64,000 nt of DNA. Origin: Methanobrevibacter thaueri (GTDB lineage Archaea > Methanobacteriota > Methanobacteria > Methanobacteriales > Methanobacteriaceae). Positions within the stretch are counted from its first letter, which is position 1. The number at the start of each line of letters is the position of its first letter. Shown here piece after piece: positions 7,426-14,678 of the stretch. Made by a program: the position numbers and the translations under genes. Below the pieces are notes generated by a model. The model ran no database searches. It was not told where the DNA came from and saw nothing but the letters and a program-made list of their open reading frames with translations. Where the stretch lies: assembly GCF_003111625.1 (NCBI RefSeq), contig NZ_MZGS01000019.1, positions 1 to 64,000 on the forward strand. The letters are read 5' to 3'.

Positions 7426-7983
7426 ATGTATAAATATATTAGAGACGCATGGAAAAACCCAGATGAGTCCTACGTACGTGAACTCATGTGGCAAAGAGCT
7501 CCAAAATGGAAAAATCAAAAAGCAGTTCAAAGAATTGACAGACCTACCAGGCTCGACAGAGCTAGAAGTTTAGGTTACAGAGCTAAAAAAGGTTTCGTAG
7601 TAGTAAGAACCAGAGTAAGACGTGGTGGAAGAAGGAAAACCCGTCGTTTCAATGGCCGTAAACCTAAAAGAATGGGTGTAAACAAAATTACCCAAGCAAA
7701 ATCCATTCAAAGAATTGCTGAAGAACGTGTAGCTAAAAAATACCCTAACATGGAAGTTTTAAACTCTTACTGGGTATGGTCTACTGGAAAACATAAATAT
7801 TATGAAGTAATTTTAGTTGATCCAAACAGTCCTTCTATCATTAACGATAAAAAAATCAATTGGATTTGCTCCAAAAAACACACTAACAGAGCTCTCAGAG
7901 GCTTAACTAGTGCTGGTAACAAAGGACGTGGAATCAAATCTAAAGGAAAAGGCTCAGAACAAGCTAGAAGAAGAGATTTATAA
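7426..7983 (+). CDS. rpl15e: 50S ribosomal protein L15e
   Basis: 185 residues, the normal length for archaeal L15e. Characteristic stretches are 'YIRDAWKNP', 'ELMWQRAPKWKNQKAVQRIDRPTRLDRARSLGY' region and the very basic 'VRRGGRRKTRRFNGRKPKRMGVNK'. The C-terminus 'RALRGLTSAGNKGRGI...KGKGSEQARRRDL' is also typical. The protein binds 23S rRNA in the large subunit. A GGTG ribosome site lies upstream. The gene is followed by an exosome-type RNA-binding protein gene, a pairing common in archaea. Codon use is biased toward highly expressed codons compared with neighbouring genes. Confidence 0.97.
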   Translation: MYKYIRDAWKNPDESYVRELMWQRAPKWKNQKAVQRIDRPTRLDRARSLGYRAKKGFVVVRTRVRRGGRRKTRRFNGRKPKRMGVNKITQAKSIQRIAEERVAKKYPNMEVLNSYWVWSTGKHKYYEVILVDPNSPSIINDKKINWICSKKHTNRALRGLTSAGNKGRGIKSKGKGSEQARRRDL

Positions 7984-8020
7984 TTCTTCTTTTCCTTTTT
8001 TTTATTTTTTTTTGATATAA

Positions 8021-8437
8021 ATGATTCATAATATTAAATTCAGGGCTTTCGTTTATGAAGATGAAAGTGCCGATGAGATTTCTCAAGCTATTTTAAACAT
8101 TCTTCCTGAAGCCGAAATAGAGGCTGAAGAGGCTGAAGGATTACTTGAGAACAAGATACTTATTTTATCTGGTGTCGTTTCTAAAAAACGATACACTAAG
8201 GCTTTTTTCAACACACTTTTGGAAAGCGTTGATTTGGATAAGCTCAATGACGATTTGGAACGTAAGATGGATGAGAAGGGAAACTGGTTTTTACGTTTTG
8301 ACAAATCAGATGCCTTTGATGAAAAATGGACCATTCTTGACAAGGGTGATGCAATACACCTTAAAGTTAAGATTGCGGCTTTTCCTGCCAAAAAGCAGAT
8401 TGCCGTTGATAAGGTCCGTGAAGCTATCTTAAATTAG
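8021..8437 (+). CDS. Exosome-associated RNA-binding protein (PF01877 type)
   Basis: 138 residues, matching the small archaeal RNA-binding family PF01877 seen next to L15e and RNase P/exosome genes. It is an alpha/beta protein with 'IKFRAFVYEDESADEISQAILNILPEA' at the start, 'KRYTKAFFNTLL' in the middle and 'WFLRFDKSDAF...GDAIHLKVKIAAFPAKKQIAVDKVREAI' at the end. It probably acts in RNA processing in the cytoplasm. Its ATG is 37 bases after the L15e stop, with no strong ribosome site, and may be read from the L15e transcript. The RNase P genes often found next in other methanogens are absent here; a small secreted-type gene follows instead. Confidence 0.82.
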   Translation: MIHNIKFRAFVYEDESADEISQAILNILPEAEIEAEEAEGLLENKILILSGVVSKKRYTKAFFNTLLESVDLDKLNDDLERKMDEKGNWFLRFDKSDAFDEKWTILDKGDAIHLKVKIAAFPAKKQIAVDKVREAILN

Positions 8438-8483
8438 TTAACTTTATTTTATTACTTTTCCAATATATTACCAAGGTGATTAA

Positions 8484-8873
8484 ATGGAAAAGAAAAGTTA
8501 TTACCTGATACTATTATTGGTTGCCTTCGTTATCTGTATTGGAGTGTTCTGGTTCCAGTTCAACAATAATGTGGCTACTTTTATAATGATTAATGAGACT
8601 GAAGTCGCAGAAGGAGGATCATTTTCCGGAATGCTGGTTGATGCATACGGATATGGCGTTGCAAATCAGACAATAACCTTCCACAAGCCAGGATATGAAA
8701 TGGGTACTTTAGTCGATGTGACAACTGATGAAAATGGACAGTTCACGGTTGAAGATGCCCAATATTTGCCTGATACGGGTAAAGACAATTATTATGGTGA
8801 TTTCACATTCGCAGGCAATGGAAAGTATGTGGGTTGCACTTATGCAGGTAATGTGACAGTTGTGTCTAATTAG
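8484..8873 (+). CDS. Membrane-anchored single Ig-like domain protein
   Basis: 129 residues. The N-terminal membrane anchor spans about 6-24 (YLILLLVAFVICIGVFWF). The rest is one beta-sandwich of the Ig-like/transthyretin type: 'GGSFSGMLVDAYGYGVANQTITFH' followed by 'VTTDENGQFTVEDAQYL' is the same module arrangement found in the C-terminal parts of the large surface proteins at 17, 27 and 48 kb. It would display one such module outside the cell. Ribosome site AAGGTGATT precedes the ATG. It is probably an independent small surface protein; a partner is not evident. Confidence 0.75.
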   Translation: MEKKSYYLILLLVAFVICIGVFWFQFNNNVATFIMINETEVAEGGSFSGMLVDAYGYGVANQTITFHKPGYEMGTLVDVTTDENGQFTVEDAQYLPDTGKDNYYGDFTFAGNGKYVGCTYAGNVTVVSN

Positions 8874-8898
8874 TTTTTTCATAGCATTGTTTGGAAAA

Positions 8899-8928
8899 AA
8901 ATATATAACATGTAATAAATATATTACA
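8899..8928 (+). promoter_or_regulatory. TATA box and palindromic operator of the small HTH gene
   Basis: AATATATAAC near 8899-8909 resembles a TATA box. Directly downstream is TGTAATA-AATA-TATTACA (8911-8928), a perfect inverted repeat with 7-base arms, 24 bases before the ATG of an Xre-type regulator. This layout suggests autorepression. The function is inferred. Confidence 0.5.
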
Positions 8929-8952
8929 ATTAGTTTTTTTTCAGGTAATATT

Positions 8953-9147
8953 ATGAGGAACCATATCAAACAGTTGAGAAAAGAAAACAACATCACATTG
9001 AATGACCTTTCAGTCATGTCAGATGTTCCTGTTGAGGAATTGGAGGCAATAGAGGATGGCACAATTGAACCAACGTTGCTTGATGCGTATAATATTAAAA
9101 AGGCATTAAATCAGGAATTCCTTGCCGATGTATTTGTATTCGAATAA
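8953..9147 (+). CDS. Xre-family helix-turn-helix regulator
   Basis: 64 residues from the ATG at 8953 (GGTAATATT upstream); a longer in-frame version from 8860 would run through the palindromic promoter and is rejected. 'MRNHIKQLRKENNITLNDLSVMSDVPVEELEAIEDGTIEPTLLDAYNIKKALN' is a complete five-helix Xre/Cro DNA-binding domain with nothing beyond a short tail. It probably binds its own promoter palindrome. No adjacent toxin or metabolic partner is obvious; the tRNA-Gln gene follows. Confidence 0.85.
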   Translation: MRNHIKQLRKENNITLNDLSVMSDVPVEELEAIEDGTIEPTLLDAYNIKKALNQEFLADVFVFE

Positions 9148-9209
9148 TTTCTTTTTCATGATGGTTTAGTATTCAAGTTATATATGATGAGTTCTAAAAA
9201 TAACTGTAT

Positions 9210-9281
9210 AGTCCCGTAGGGTAGCGGCAATCCTTTTGGGCCCTGGACCCAAAGACAGCGGTTCGACCCCGCTCGGGACTA
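9210..9281 (+). tRNA. trnQ: tRNA-Gln (anticodon CUG)
   Basis: A complete cloverleaf: acceptor 9210-9216 pairs perfectly with 9274-9280, the T arm is AGCGG-TTCGACC-CCGCT, and the anticodon stem is TTGGG/CCCAA around the loop CCCTGGA (9241-9247), giving anticodon CTG at 9243-9245. The first pair is A1-U72 with discriminator A73, as in archaeal tRNA-Gln, which is made by amidating Glu-tRNA. Position 33 is C instead of the nearly universal U. CCA is not encoded. A TATATATG promoter element lies about 30 bases upstream. Confidence 0.88.
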
Positions 9282-9386
9282 CTTAATTATCCAATTTTCA
9301 TTTCTCTTTTTTCTAAATGTACTAAAATATTATATAACTTAAAAATTAAATCATTAATTAATTAAAATTATTTTGAGGAGAGTTAT

Positions 9387-9443
9387 ATGAAAACTCATGT
9401 GATAGTTGTCATACTTATGGTCTCTCTACACTACTTTTTTTAG
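9387..9443 (+). CDS. Possible 18-residue hydrophobic peptide
   Basis: The open frame encodes MKTHVIVVILMVSLHYFF. It has a good ribosome site (GAGGAG, 6 bases before the ATG) and a TATA-like stretch near 9331-9338. The peptide looks like the first half of a signal sequence or a tiny membrane peptide. It may be a real small protein or the remnant of a lost secreted-protein gene. It faces the minus-strand hydrolase gene that ends at 9464. Confidence 0.3.
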   Translation: MKTHVIVVILMVSLHYFF

Positions 9444-9463
9444 AATTAATTTAATCTATTCAT

Positions 9464-10399
9464 TCATTTTAAGGTTTCAATCACGCTTTTTACAAACTCC
9501 TTTTTCTTTTCATTGTGGATTCCATGTCCACAGTCAAAATATTCCACAGTTATATCATTGATTAGGTCTGTTACCTGCTGAAGGTCTTCATCGGTCAGGG
9601 CACCCATAATGATGCTGTCATCTCCAATTTCGGTATTTGCCTTCATGAATAGGGTTTTGCAGCTTATTTGTGAAAGAAGTCTGTTGTAGTCGATGTTGCA
9701 GTTGAATGCGTCGTTGTAGAAATTCTCTCCAAAGTAAGGGTCATACTCCTCCATTCCATTGAATGCCTCTAGGAATTTTTTTGGCCAGAATCTTATTTTC
9801 AGAGGTTTGTCGGGATGTTTTTTTCTGTATTTCAGTGCGGATTTTCCGGATTTGCTTCTGATTTTTTCCCTTGAATTTTCGGGAAAGAAGTTCCACATGT
9901 ACTGGTTCATGAAGTAATAGTACACAAAATCTTTCTCTTCATCCTGATTGATGAAGTTGTGGCAGACCGTTGAAAGGTCGTTGTAGTTGTAGTACTTGAA
10001 CCTTTTTTCCCCTGCACATGAAAAGATCGGAGGGTCTTCCAGTATAAGATTATCGCAGAGATCTGATTTTGAAGCGATATAGCAGGCAATGAGGCCTCCT
10101 GAGGAATGGCCCAATATGGATATCTTTTCATCAGTTTTGCATTTTATAAATTCAATCAAATCATCGCCCTGGCTTACTATATTGTATTTTTCCCTGTTGT
10201 GGGAGCTTTTTCCGTGGCCATAGCAATCAATCAGAATCAGATGGAATCTTTTTGACAGTTCCTTGATTACATCGGAATAGCTGCTTGAGTTTGCACTTTG
10301 GGCATGAATTATCAAAAGTATGGGGTTGCTGCTGTCAGCTTCATAATAGTTGATTATGCTGTTGTCAGATGTCTTGTATTGGCAATTTTCAAGTTTCAT
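9464..10399 (-). CDS. Alpha/beta hydrolase
   Basis: 311 residues from the ATG at 10399, chosen because AGGTG lies 7 bases upstream; longer in-frame starts at a TTG and at another ATG exist within 24 bases. The nucleophile elbow is GHSSGG with Ser about residue 99. An acid ('LEDPPIF') and the histidine motif 'DCGHGIHNEKKKEFV' close to the C-terminus complete the triad. 'LILIDCYGHGKSS' before the elbow is also family-typical. The usual His-Gly oxyanion segment reads 'IIHAQSAN'. The substrate is unknown; small esters or carbon-carbon bonds are possible. Cysteine-rich for this family, as expected in an anaerobe. Monocistronic. Confidence 0.85.
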   Translation of the reverse strand: MKLENCQYKTSDNSIINYYEADSSNPILLIIHAQSANSSSYSDVIKELSKRFHLILIDCYGHGKSSHNREKYNIVSQGDDLIEFIKCKTDEKISILGHSSGGLIACYIASKSDLCDNLILEDPPIFSCAGEKRFKYYNYNDLSTVCHNFINQDEEKDFVYYYFMNQYMWNFFPENSREKIRSKSGKSALKYRKKHPDKPLKIRFWPKKFLEAFNGMEEYDPYFGENFYNDAFNCNIDYNRLLSQISCKTLFMKANTEIGDDSIIMGALTDEDLQQVTDLINDITVEYFDCGHGIHNEKKKEFVKSVIETLK

Positions 10400-10564
10400 T
10401 CTCATACACCTGTTCAAGGTCAATCTTTTTGGATTTCTCTCTACGGTTATTCTTTTTAAAATATTTTATAATTAAATGTTTTCAATGATTACTTTTTTTA
10501 ACCTGAAATCTATTCATGTAAGAAATTTACTTCATTAAGGCGGAATAAATGTAAATGCTAATAT

Positions 10565-11482
10565 ATGAATAATCAGAAACTTATAATCATGACTATGAAT
10601 GATAAAATATCTGATTATATCACGTTTCCAAGAACATTTGAGAACTACAGATGGTACAAACCGATACTTGTTTTTATATTGAGTTTAATAATTTTGTCCA
10701 TACTCATGGTAGCTATAGTAGCGGTTTTTTACCTAACAGTGGGGCCTGAATTTGTTAAATCCGTTTTCAGTGGAGGATATGAAGCATTAACATCTCCAAT
10801 GGCGATATTGTTTACTGATTTGCTTATTATTATATTTATCCCGTCATTATATATTGCATCAAAAATTGTTAATGACAGGCCGTTTTCTTCCTATTCCTCT
10901 TCACGCGGAGGATGGAATTTCAAGCTCTTTTTCAAGGCATTGGTAATTCCGGTAATATTGTATATAATATTTATGGCAATAGACACCGCTATTAGAGGAC
11001 CTGAAGGCACATATAGTTTCTCATTAGCATTTCTTCTTGTAATCCTGATTTCTGTACCTCTCCAATCCATTGCAGAGGAGTATGTATTCCGTGGATTTTT
11101 TATGCAAACATTGGGCTCATGGTTTAGAATACCTGTTTTAGTGCTGGTTCTTCAAGCCATAATATTTGCACTGGGCCATGGATATAACTCCATAGGAATC
11201 TTTGAAACATTTGTTTCAGGTATTGGTTTTGGATTTTTTGCATGGAAGACAAATGGTATAGAAGTAAGTTCCGCTCTTCATGTTGCGAATAATTTTGCTG
11301 TTGGCTTGTTCGTCATGCTTGGGCTGCAGGCATCAAATTCCACTCCGCAATTATGGGATGTTGCAACATCAATTGTCTTTTTAATAATTCTATACGTTAT
11401 AATGTATTACGTTGGAAAGAAAACTGACTGGTTTGGCGAAATCCCGGAAAACGCTCAAAATGAAGGATTATTCAATTTATGA
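10565..11482 (+). CDS. CPBP-family intramembrane protease (CAAX-type)
   Basis: 305 residues with about eight membrane segments. The catalytic signature is complete: AEEYVFRGFF (Glu171, Glu172, Arg176), FALGHGYNS (His205) and a third motif with ALHVANNF (His near 239). CPBP proteases cleave peptide bonds within the membrane and in other organisms process prenylated proteins, bacteriocins or regulators; the substrate here is unknown. The start is uncertain: ATG codons at 10565, 10589 and 10595 are all in frame and none has a clear ribosome site. A second, degenerate CPBP-like gene follows 85 bases downstream. Confidence 0.88.
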   Translation: MNNQKLIIMTMNDKISDYITFPRTFENYRWYKPILVFILSLIILSILMVAIVAVFYLTVGPEFVKSVFSGGYEALTSPMAILFTDLLIIIFIPSLYIASKIVNDRPFSSYSSSRGGWNFKLFFKALVIPVILYIIFMAIDTAIRGPEGTYSFSLAFLLVILISVPLQSIAEEYVFRGFFMQTLGSWFRIPVLVLVLQAIIFALGHGYNSIGIFETFVSGIGFGFFAWKTNGIEVSSALHVANNFAVGLFVMLGLQASNSTPQLWDVATSIVFLIILYVIMYYVGKKTDWFGEIPENAQNEGLFNL

Positions 11483-11567
11483 ATAATCTTTTTTTATTTA
11501 TTGAATTCTTGAAATGTTAAAAAAATTTCAATAATTATAAATATTTATTAAACAATATTTCAATAAT

Positions 11568-12263
11568 ATGACAGCATTAGATAGGTTTAAATTTGAAGAT
11601 GGGGATTTTGATTTCCCGTTTTACAATAAGAATCCTCACATCCCCAAATGGGGTTGGGTTGTTTTATTTATTGTATGGTTTATGGGATTTTTCCTGGCTG
11701 TATCTGATAAGCTTCATTTTGCATTAATGGGCTGTATAGTGTTAATTGTTCCGGTATTGTATTTTTTAAAATGGGATTATAAAGCGATATTCAGAAAGCC
11801 TTCCCGCAGGGATCTGCTTCTTGTAGTGGCTCTTTTTGCAGGATATATGATATATTCATTAGCTATTGGAATGGTCTTGGAGCAAATTGGGATAGTAAGC
11901 AGCGGAACCGTAGACCCAACATCTGTAGGGGCCATGACACTGGTTATAACAGTATTTAATGTATTGGGTGAAGAGTTCATTAAATTCATTCCATTCATGT
12001 TCCTCTTGAGAGTGATTTACAAATACTCAAATAACCGTAAATTATCCGTAATCATTTCCGTTGCTTTAATAATGATAATGTTTGCATCAATGCACGCATT
12101 TAACCCTATTATGTTCATATTTGCACTCTTTATACAGGGCTTTGGATCAATATTTGAGTTTTACGGATACATTAAAACTAAAAACGTCCTGGTTTCATTC
12201 CTTTGTCATTTGTTAACGGACGAGTTTATTTTCATGTTGATGTTGCTTGGAATTGGCGGTTAA
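11568..12263 (+). CDS. Divergent CPBP-like membrane protein
   Basis: 231 residues with six or seven membrane segments. The order of features copies the CPBP family: GEEFIKFI (Glu135, Glu136) in place of EExxxR, MHAFN (His176) in place of the FxxxH motif, and a late 'CHLLTDEF'. The arginine of the first motif is missing; Lys139 lies one position early. The protein may be inactive or use a shifted site. A TATA-like TTATAAATA centred near 11539 would give a transcript starting only a few bases before the ATG, so the mRNA is probably leaderless. Its position next to an intact CPBP gene suggests duplication and divergence. Confidence 0.75.
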   Translation: MTALDRFKFEDGDFDFPFYNKNPHIPKWGWVVLFIVWFMGFFLAVSDKLHFALMGCIVLIVPVLYFLKWDYKAIFRKPSRRDLLLVVALFAGYMIYSLAIGMVLEQIGIVSSGTVDPTSVGAMTLVITVFNVLGEEFIKFIPFMFLLRVIYKYSNNRKLSVIISVALIMIMFASMHAFNPIMFIFALFIQGFGSIFEFYGYIKTKNVLVSFLCHLLTDEFIFMLMLLGIGG

Positions 12264-12495
12264 AACATTATTTTTCTGAATATGGCGATTAGTAATCATA
12301 AAAACTATTAATATAACCTTTGAAAATCAGATTTCCAGTCCAAGAGAATCAAGTTAATGTCAATGTTCTCATTAAATTAAAAGAAAAAAGTAGCTATTAA
12401 TTATATCAGATTCAAATTATTGAATACTTATTGCAAAAATCATTTTTTACTGCTCTTTGAAATTTTTTTTACAACCGAAATTGAGAGGTGTAAAT
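12264..12495 (+). other. Intergenic region before the recombinase gene
   Basis: 232 AT-rich bases without a convincing gene. I looked for a repeat of a tRNA 3' end or other attachment-site-like duplication and saw none. The ribosome site GAGAGGTG at 12483-12490 belongs to the recombinase gene. Confidence 0.4.
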
Positions 12496-13602
12496 ATGAA
12501 AGACAATGAGTTATTGAAAAATATATTTGTGACCTTCAACCATTCTGAAGGTACAAAGAAGGCGTATGCATATGCGCTTAAGCAGTATTCAAACTATTTT
12601 GGAACGGAACTTCATGAATTCCTAAAGGAAGCGGAAGATGAGGAAAACCAGGGAATCAAATGGAAGCACAGAAAAATCAAAAGCAGACTTCTGGAATTCA
12701 GGCAGCATTATCTAAGCAACTATGCTCTGAATACTACAAGGTCCGTTATGATGTGCATCACCAAGTTCTATAAGTTCTATGACATTGAAATCTATTCCCT
12801 GCCGAAAATCAACCAGAAATCCATACAGAAACCGCAGCCAATTTATTACAGTGATCTGCCCGACAAGGAAATAATCCGTGAGGCGGTCAGTATTGCAACT
12901 CCTGTGATGAAGGCAGCGATACTTTTCATCTGCTCCAGCGGATGTGCAAGAGCAGAAGTCCTGAGCCTGACAATACAGGATTATATCGATGCGCTGTCCG
13001 AGTATATTCCCCATAAGAATATGGATATGTTTGAGATAATCGATTTGATTGAGGATGATGAGACTGTTGTTCCCACATTCAATATCCGCCGAAAAAAGAC
13101 CAACAAGTACTACACAACCTACTGCAGCCCCGAAGCGGTCAAGGCCATCAATGCACATATACTGTCACGTACTGATAAGGTTACCAACGAGTCAAAGCTC
13201 TTTAAGATGGCTGTTGGTTACTTTTCAATTAATTTTCAAAAGATAAATGATGATTTGGGACTGGGCAAAGTGGGAAATTACAACCGTTTCAGAAGCCATA
13301 TGCTTCGTAAATTCCACGCTTCAGCCTTGTACAATGACGGCATGAGTCTGGATGATGTCAATGATTTGCAGGGCAAATCCAAAAGCAGAACCGACCAGGC
13401 ATATTTCATGATCAACCCTGAAGATTTAAAATACGAATACATCGAGCATCTTCCCGCTGTTACCATTAACACCGAAGTCAAAAAGTTGCATGTCAAATCA
13501 CCGGAGTTTGTCAAGATTGAAAATGAGAAAAACGAACTTAAAAGTGAACTGGACAGACTACGAGCCGATATAGACAGTTTAAAAGGAATGATTGGGAAAT
13601 AG
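12496..13602 (+). CDS. Tyrosine recombinase / site-specific integrase
   Basis: 368 residues from the ATG at 12496, which follows GAGGTG; an in-frame ATG at 12457 has no ribosome site. An N-terminal core-binding domain (about 10-105) precedes the catalytic domain. Likely catalytic residues are Arg152 (SSGCARAEVLSLT), Lys200-204 region (IRRKKTNK), His268 and Arg271 (SHMLRKFHAS) and Tyr303 (DQAYFMI). The usual histidine of the LGH box is Lys294 (LQGKSKSRTDQAY). A coiled coil closes the protein (about 340-365, ENEKNELKSELDRLRADID). No phage structural genes lie nearby, so it may be a lone element remnant or a host recombinase acting on local DNA. Confidence 0.88.
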   Translation: MKDNELLKNIFVTFNHSEGTKKAYAYALKQYSNYFGTELHEFLKEAEDEENQGIKWKHRKIKSRLLEFRQHYLSNYALNTTRSVMMCITKFYKFYDIEIYSLPKINQKSIQKPQPIYYSDLPDKEIIREAVSIATPVMKAAILFICSSGCARAEVLSLTIQDYIDALSEYIPHKNMDMFEIIDLIEDDETVVPTFNIRRKKTNKYYTTYCSPEAVKAINAHILSRTDKVTNESKLFKMAVGYFSINFQKINDDLGLGKVGNYNRFRSHMLRKFHASALYNDGMSLDDVNDLQGKSKSRTDQAYFMINPEDLKYEYIEHLPAVTINTEVKKLHVKSPEFVKIENEKNELKSELDRLRADIDSLKGMIGK

Positions 13603-13620
13603 TATTTTTTCCCAATTTTC
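13591..13620 (+). terminator. Terminator at the end of the recombinase gene
   Basis: ATTGGGAAA (13591-13599) pairs with TTTCCCAAT (13608-13616), with the recombinase stop codon in the loop. A T-rich tract follows. Being symmetrical and A/T-flanked, it could also stop the convergent HEPN/MNT transcript. Confidence 0.7.
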
Positions 13621-13674
13621 TTATTTTTTAATAATGTTTAAACAGTCTATAATAAAAATAAAGTGAATATAAGA

Positions 13675-14049
13675 TTATAAGAATCGTCTGGCTTCAGCAA
13701 TGAACTCTTCTGCATGAACTAAGCAATCTAATGCTTCTTGCTTATTAAAATTCACTGTGAAATCATAACTTGATTTTCTTCTAAGTTTCTTAGCATCTGA
13801 GTAATGTTGGTAAATATCCTGACTGAAATCATCTTCAAGGACATAATCCTTGCTAAACTGTGTTAAAATAGTATCATGTTTTTTGCTTACAAAATCATGC
13901 ATAAGCAACAATGCTTTTGCAGCGTCAAACATTGCATAATAAGAATGGGTTACAGAACCCCTATACTTTCCGGCATCGAATAGTATTTGAGCCATGCTTA
14001 GTTCCTCTACTGCAAGATCCATGTATCCGTTGACTTCATCCATATTCAT
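13675..14049 (-). CDS. HEPN-domain protein, toxin of a HEPN/MNT pair
   Basis: 124 residues forming one HEPN helical bundle. 'AQILFDAGKYRGSVTHSYYAMFDAAKALLL' contains the R-x4-H RNase motif (Arg30, His35) in the standard place, so an active RNA-cleaving dimer is possible. In known pairs of this type the nucleotidyltransferase partner neutralises the HEPN protein by AMPylating a conserved tyrosine close to this motif; Tyr37 and Tyr38 are candidates. The gene overlaps the upstream MNT gene by 4 bases (ATGA), so both are made together. Confidence 0.88.
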   Translation of the reverse strand: MNMDEVNGYMDLAVEELSMAQILFDAGKYRGSVTHSYYAMFDAAKALLLMHDFVSKKHDTILTQFSKDYVLEDDFSQDIYQHYSDAKKLRRKSSYDFTVNFNKQEALDCLVHAEEFIAEARRFL

Positions 14050-14351
14050 ATTTCAACACCTTCTGCCATTACAGTTTGAAGGAAACTGTAATCTTTGGTT
14101 TTGTTAAAATGCTCTTCAGTCATGACATGAGGGGATATTACCTCTTCTTTTTCAAGAATAAAATCAACAACCTTTTTGTCTATCAGGGATTCCATTTGGC
14201 GATTGTCAGTGTGAATGATAATAAGAATATCAATATCAGACTCACTAGTATCGTCACCACGTGCAACAGAACCAAATACCAGGGTTTTGATTATGTTATC
14301 TGAAGCTATGGCATCCACAAACTCACGAGCTATTTCAATTCTATCATACAT
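14046..14351 (-). CDS. MNT-domain nucleotidyltransferase, antitoxin of a HEPN/MNT pair
   Basis: 101 residues, a minimal nucleotidyltransferase. The active-site motif is GSVARGDDTSESDIDILI (Gly27, Ser28, Asp39, Asp41). Proteins of this size paired with HEPN genes act as AMP-transferring antitoxins. It is the first gene of the pair and has GGTGAG as ribosome site 6 bases before the ATG. The pair lies between a tyrosine recombinase and a block of surface protein genes, a usual setting for mobile defence or stabilisation modules. Confidence 0.9.
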   Translation of the reverse strand: MYDRIEIAREFVDAIASDNIIKTLVFGSVARGDDTSESDIDILIIIHTDNRQMESLIDKKVVDFILEKEEVISPHVMTEEHFNKTKDYSFLQTVMAEGVEI

Positions 14352-14660
14352 ACAATACTCACCAACAGATTAATTTTTTCTTCTTTTTATAATTAACAAT
14401 ATCAACCCCATCAATTATAAACATTTGCCAACTGCGACTGTGTGCAAAAGCACAACCGTGATTCTGAAAAAAAGTTGCGCAATCTACATTAACTCACATG
14501 AAAATATGATATTCAAAAATAGAGTCAACCATAATGATAGTATTGTTGATAAAAATAGTGGTTGATAAAAAAAGTATGTGTTTAATCAATCGTTCAATTG
14601 ATTATTCTTGCAGTTGTAAATCCTCCCCCTTTGGGAGTCAAAATAAAAAAAATTTAGATC
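14352..14660. other. Intergenic region with small inverted repeats
   Basis: About 310 bases with no gene that I can support. It holds the HEPN/MNT promoter side, a short hairpin TGTGC-AAAA-GCACA (14441-14454), an 8-base inverted repeat TAATCAAT..ATTGATTA (14583-14604), a C/G hairpin CTCCC..GGGAG (14623-14637) and the near-direct repeat GTTGATAAAAA at about 14545 and 14562. None matches a known RNA family to my eye. Confidence 0.4.
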
Positions 14661-14678
14661 AACCATCAAATGATGGTT
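14661..14678 (-). terminator. Terminator of the surface protein gene ending at 14677
   Basis: AACCATCA-AA-TGATGGTT forms an 8-base-pair stem that overlaps the stop codon. Read on the minus strand it is followed by a long T run (plus-strand A run at 14643-14652). Confidence 0.7.

Noticed and set aside
9241-9247. Reading the tRNA at 9210-9281 as tRNA-Pro (TGG)
   Set aside because: TGG would fall at positions 35-37 of the loop, not 34-36. The A1-U72 pair and overall sequence fit archaeal tRNA-Gln.
12264-14400. Provirus around the recombinase
   Set aside because: No capsid, portal, terminase or lysis genes; only a recombinase and a HEPN/MNT pair.
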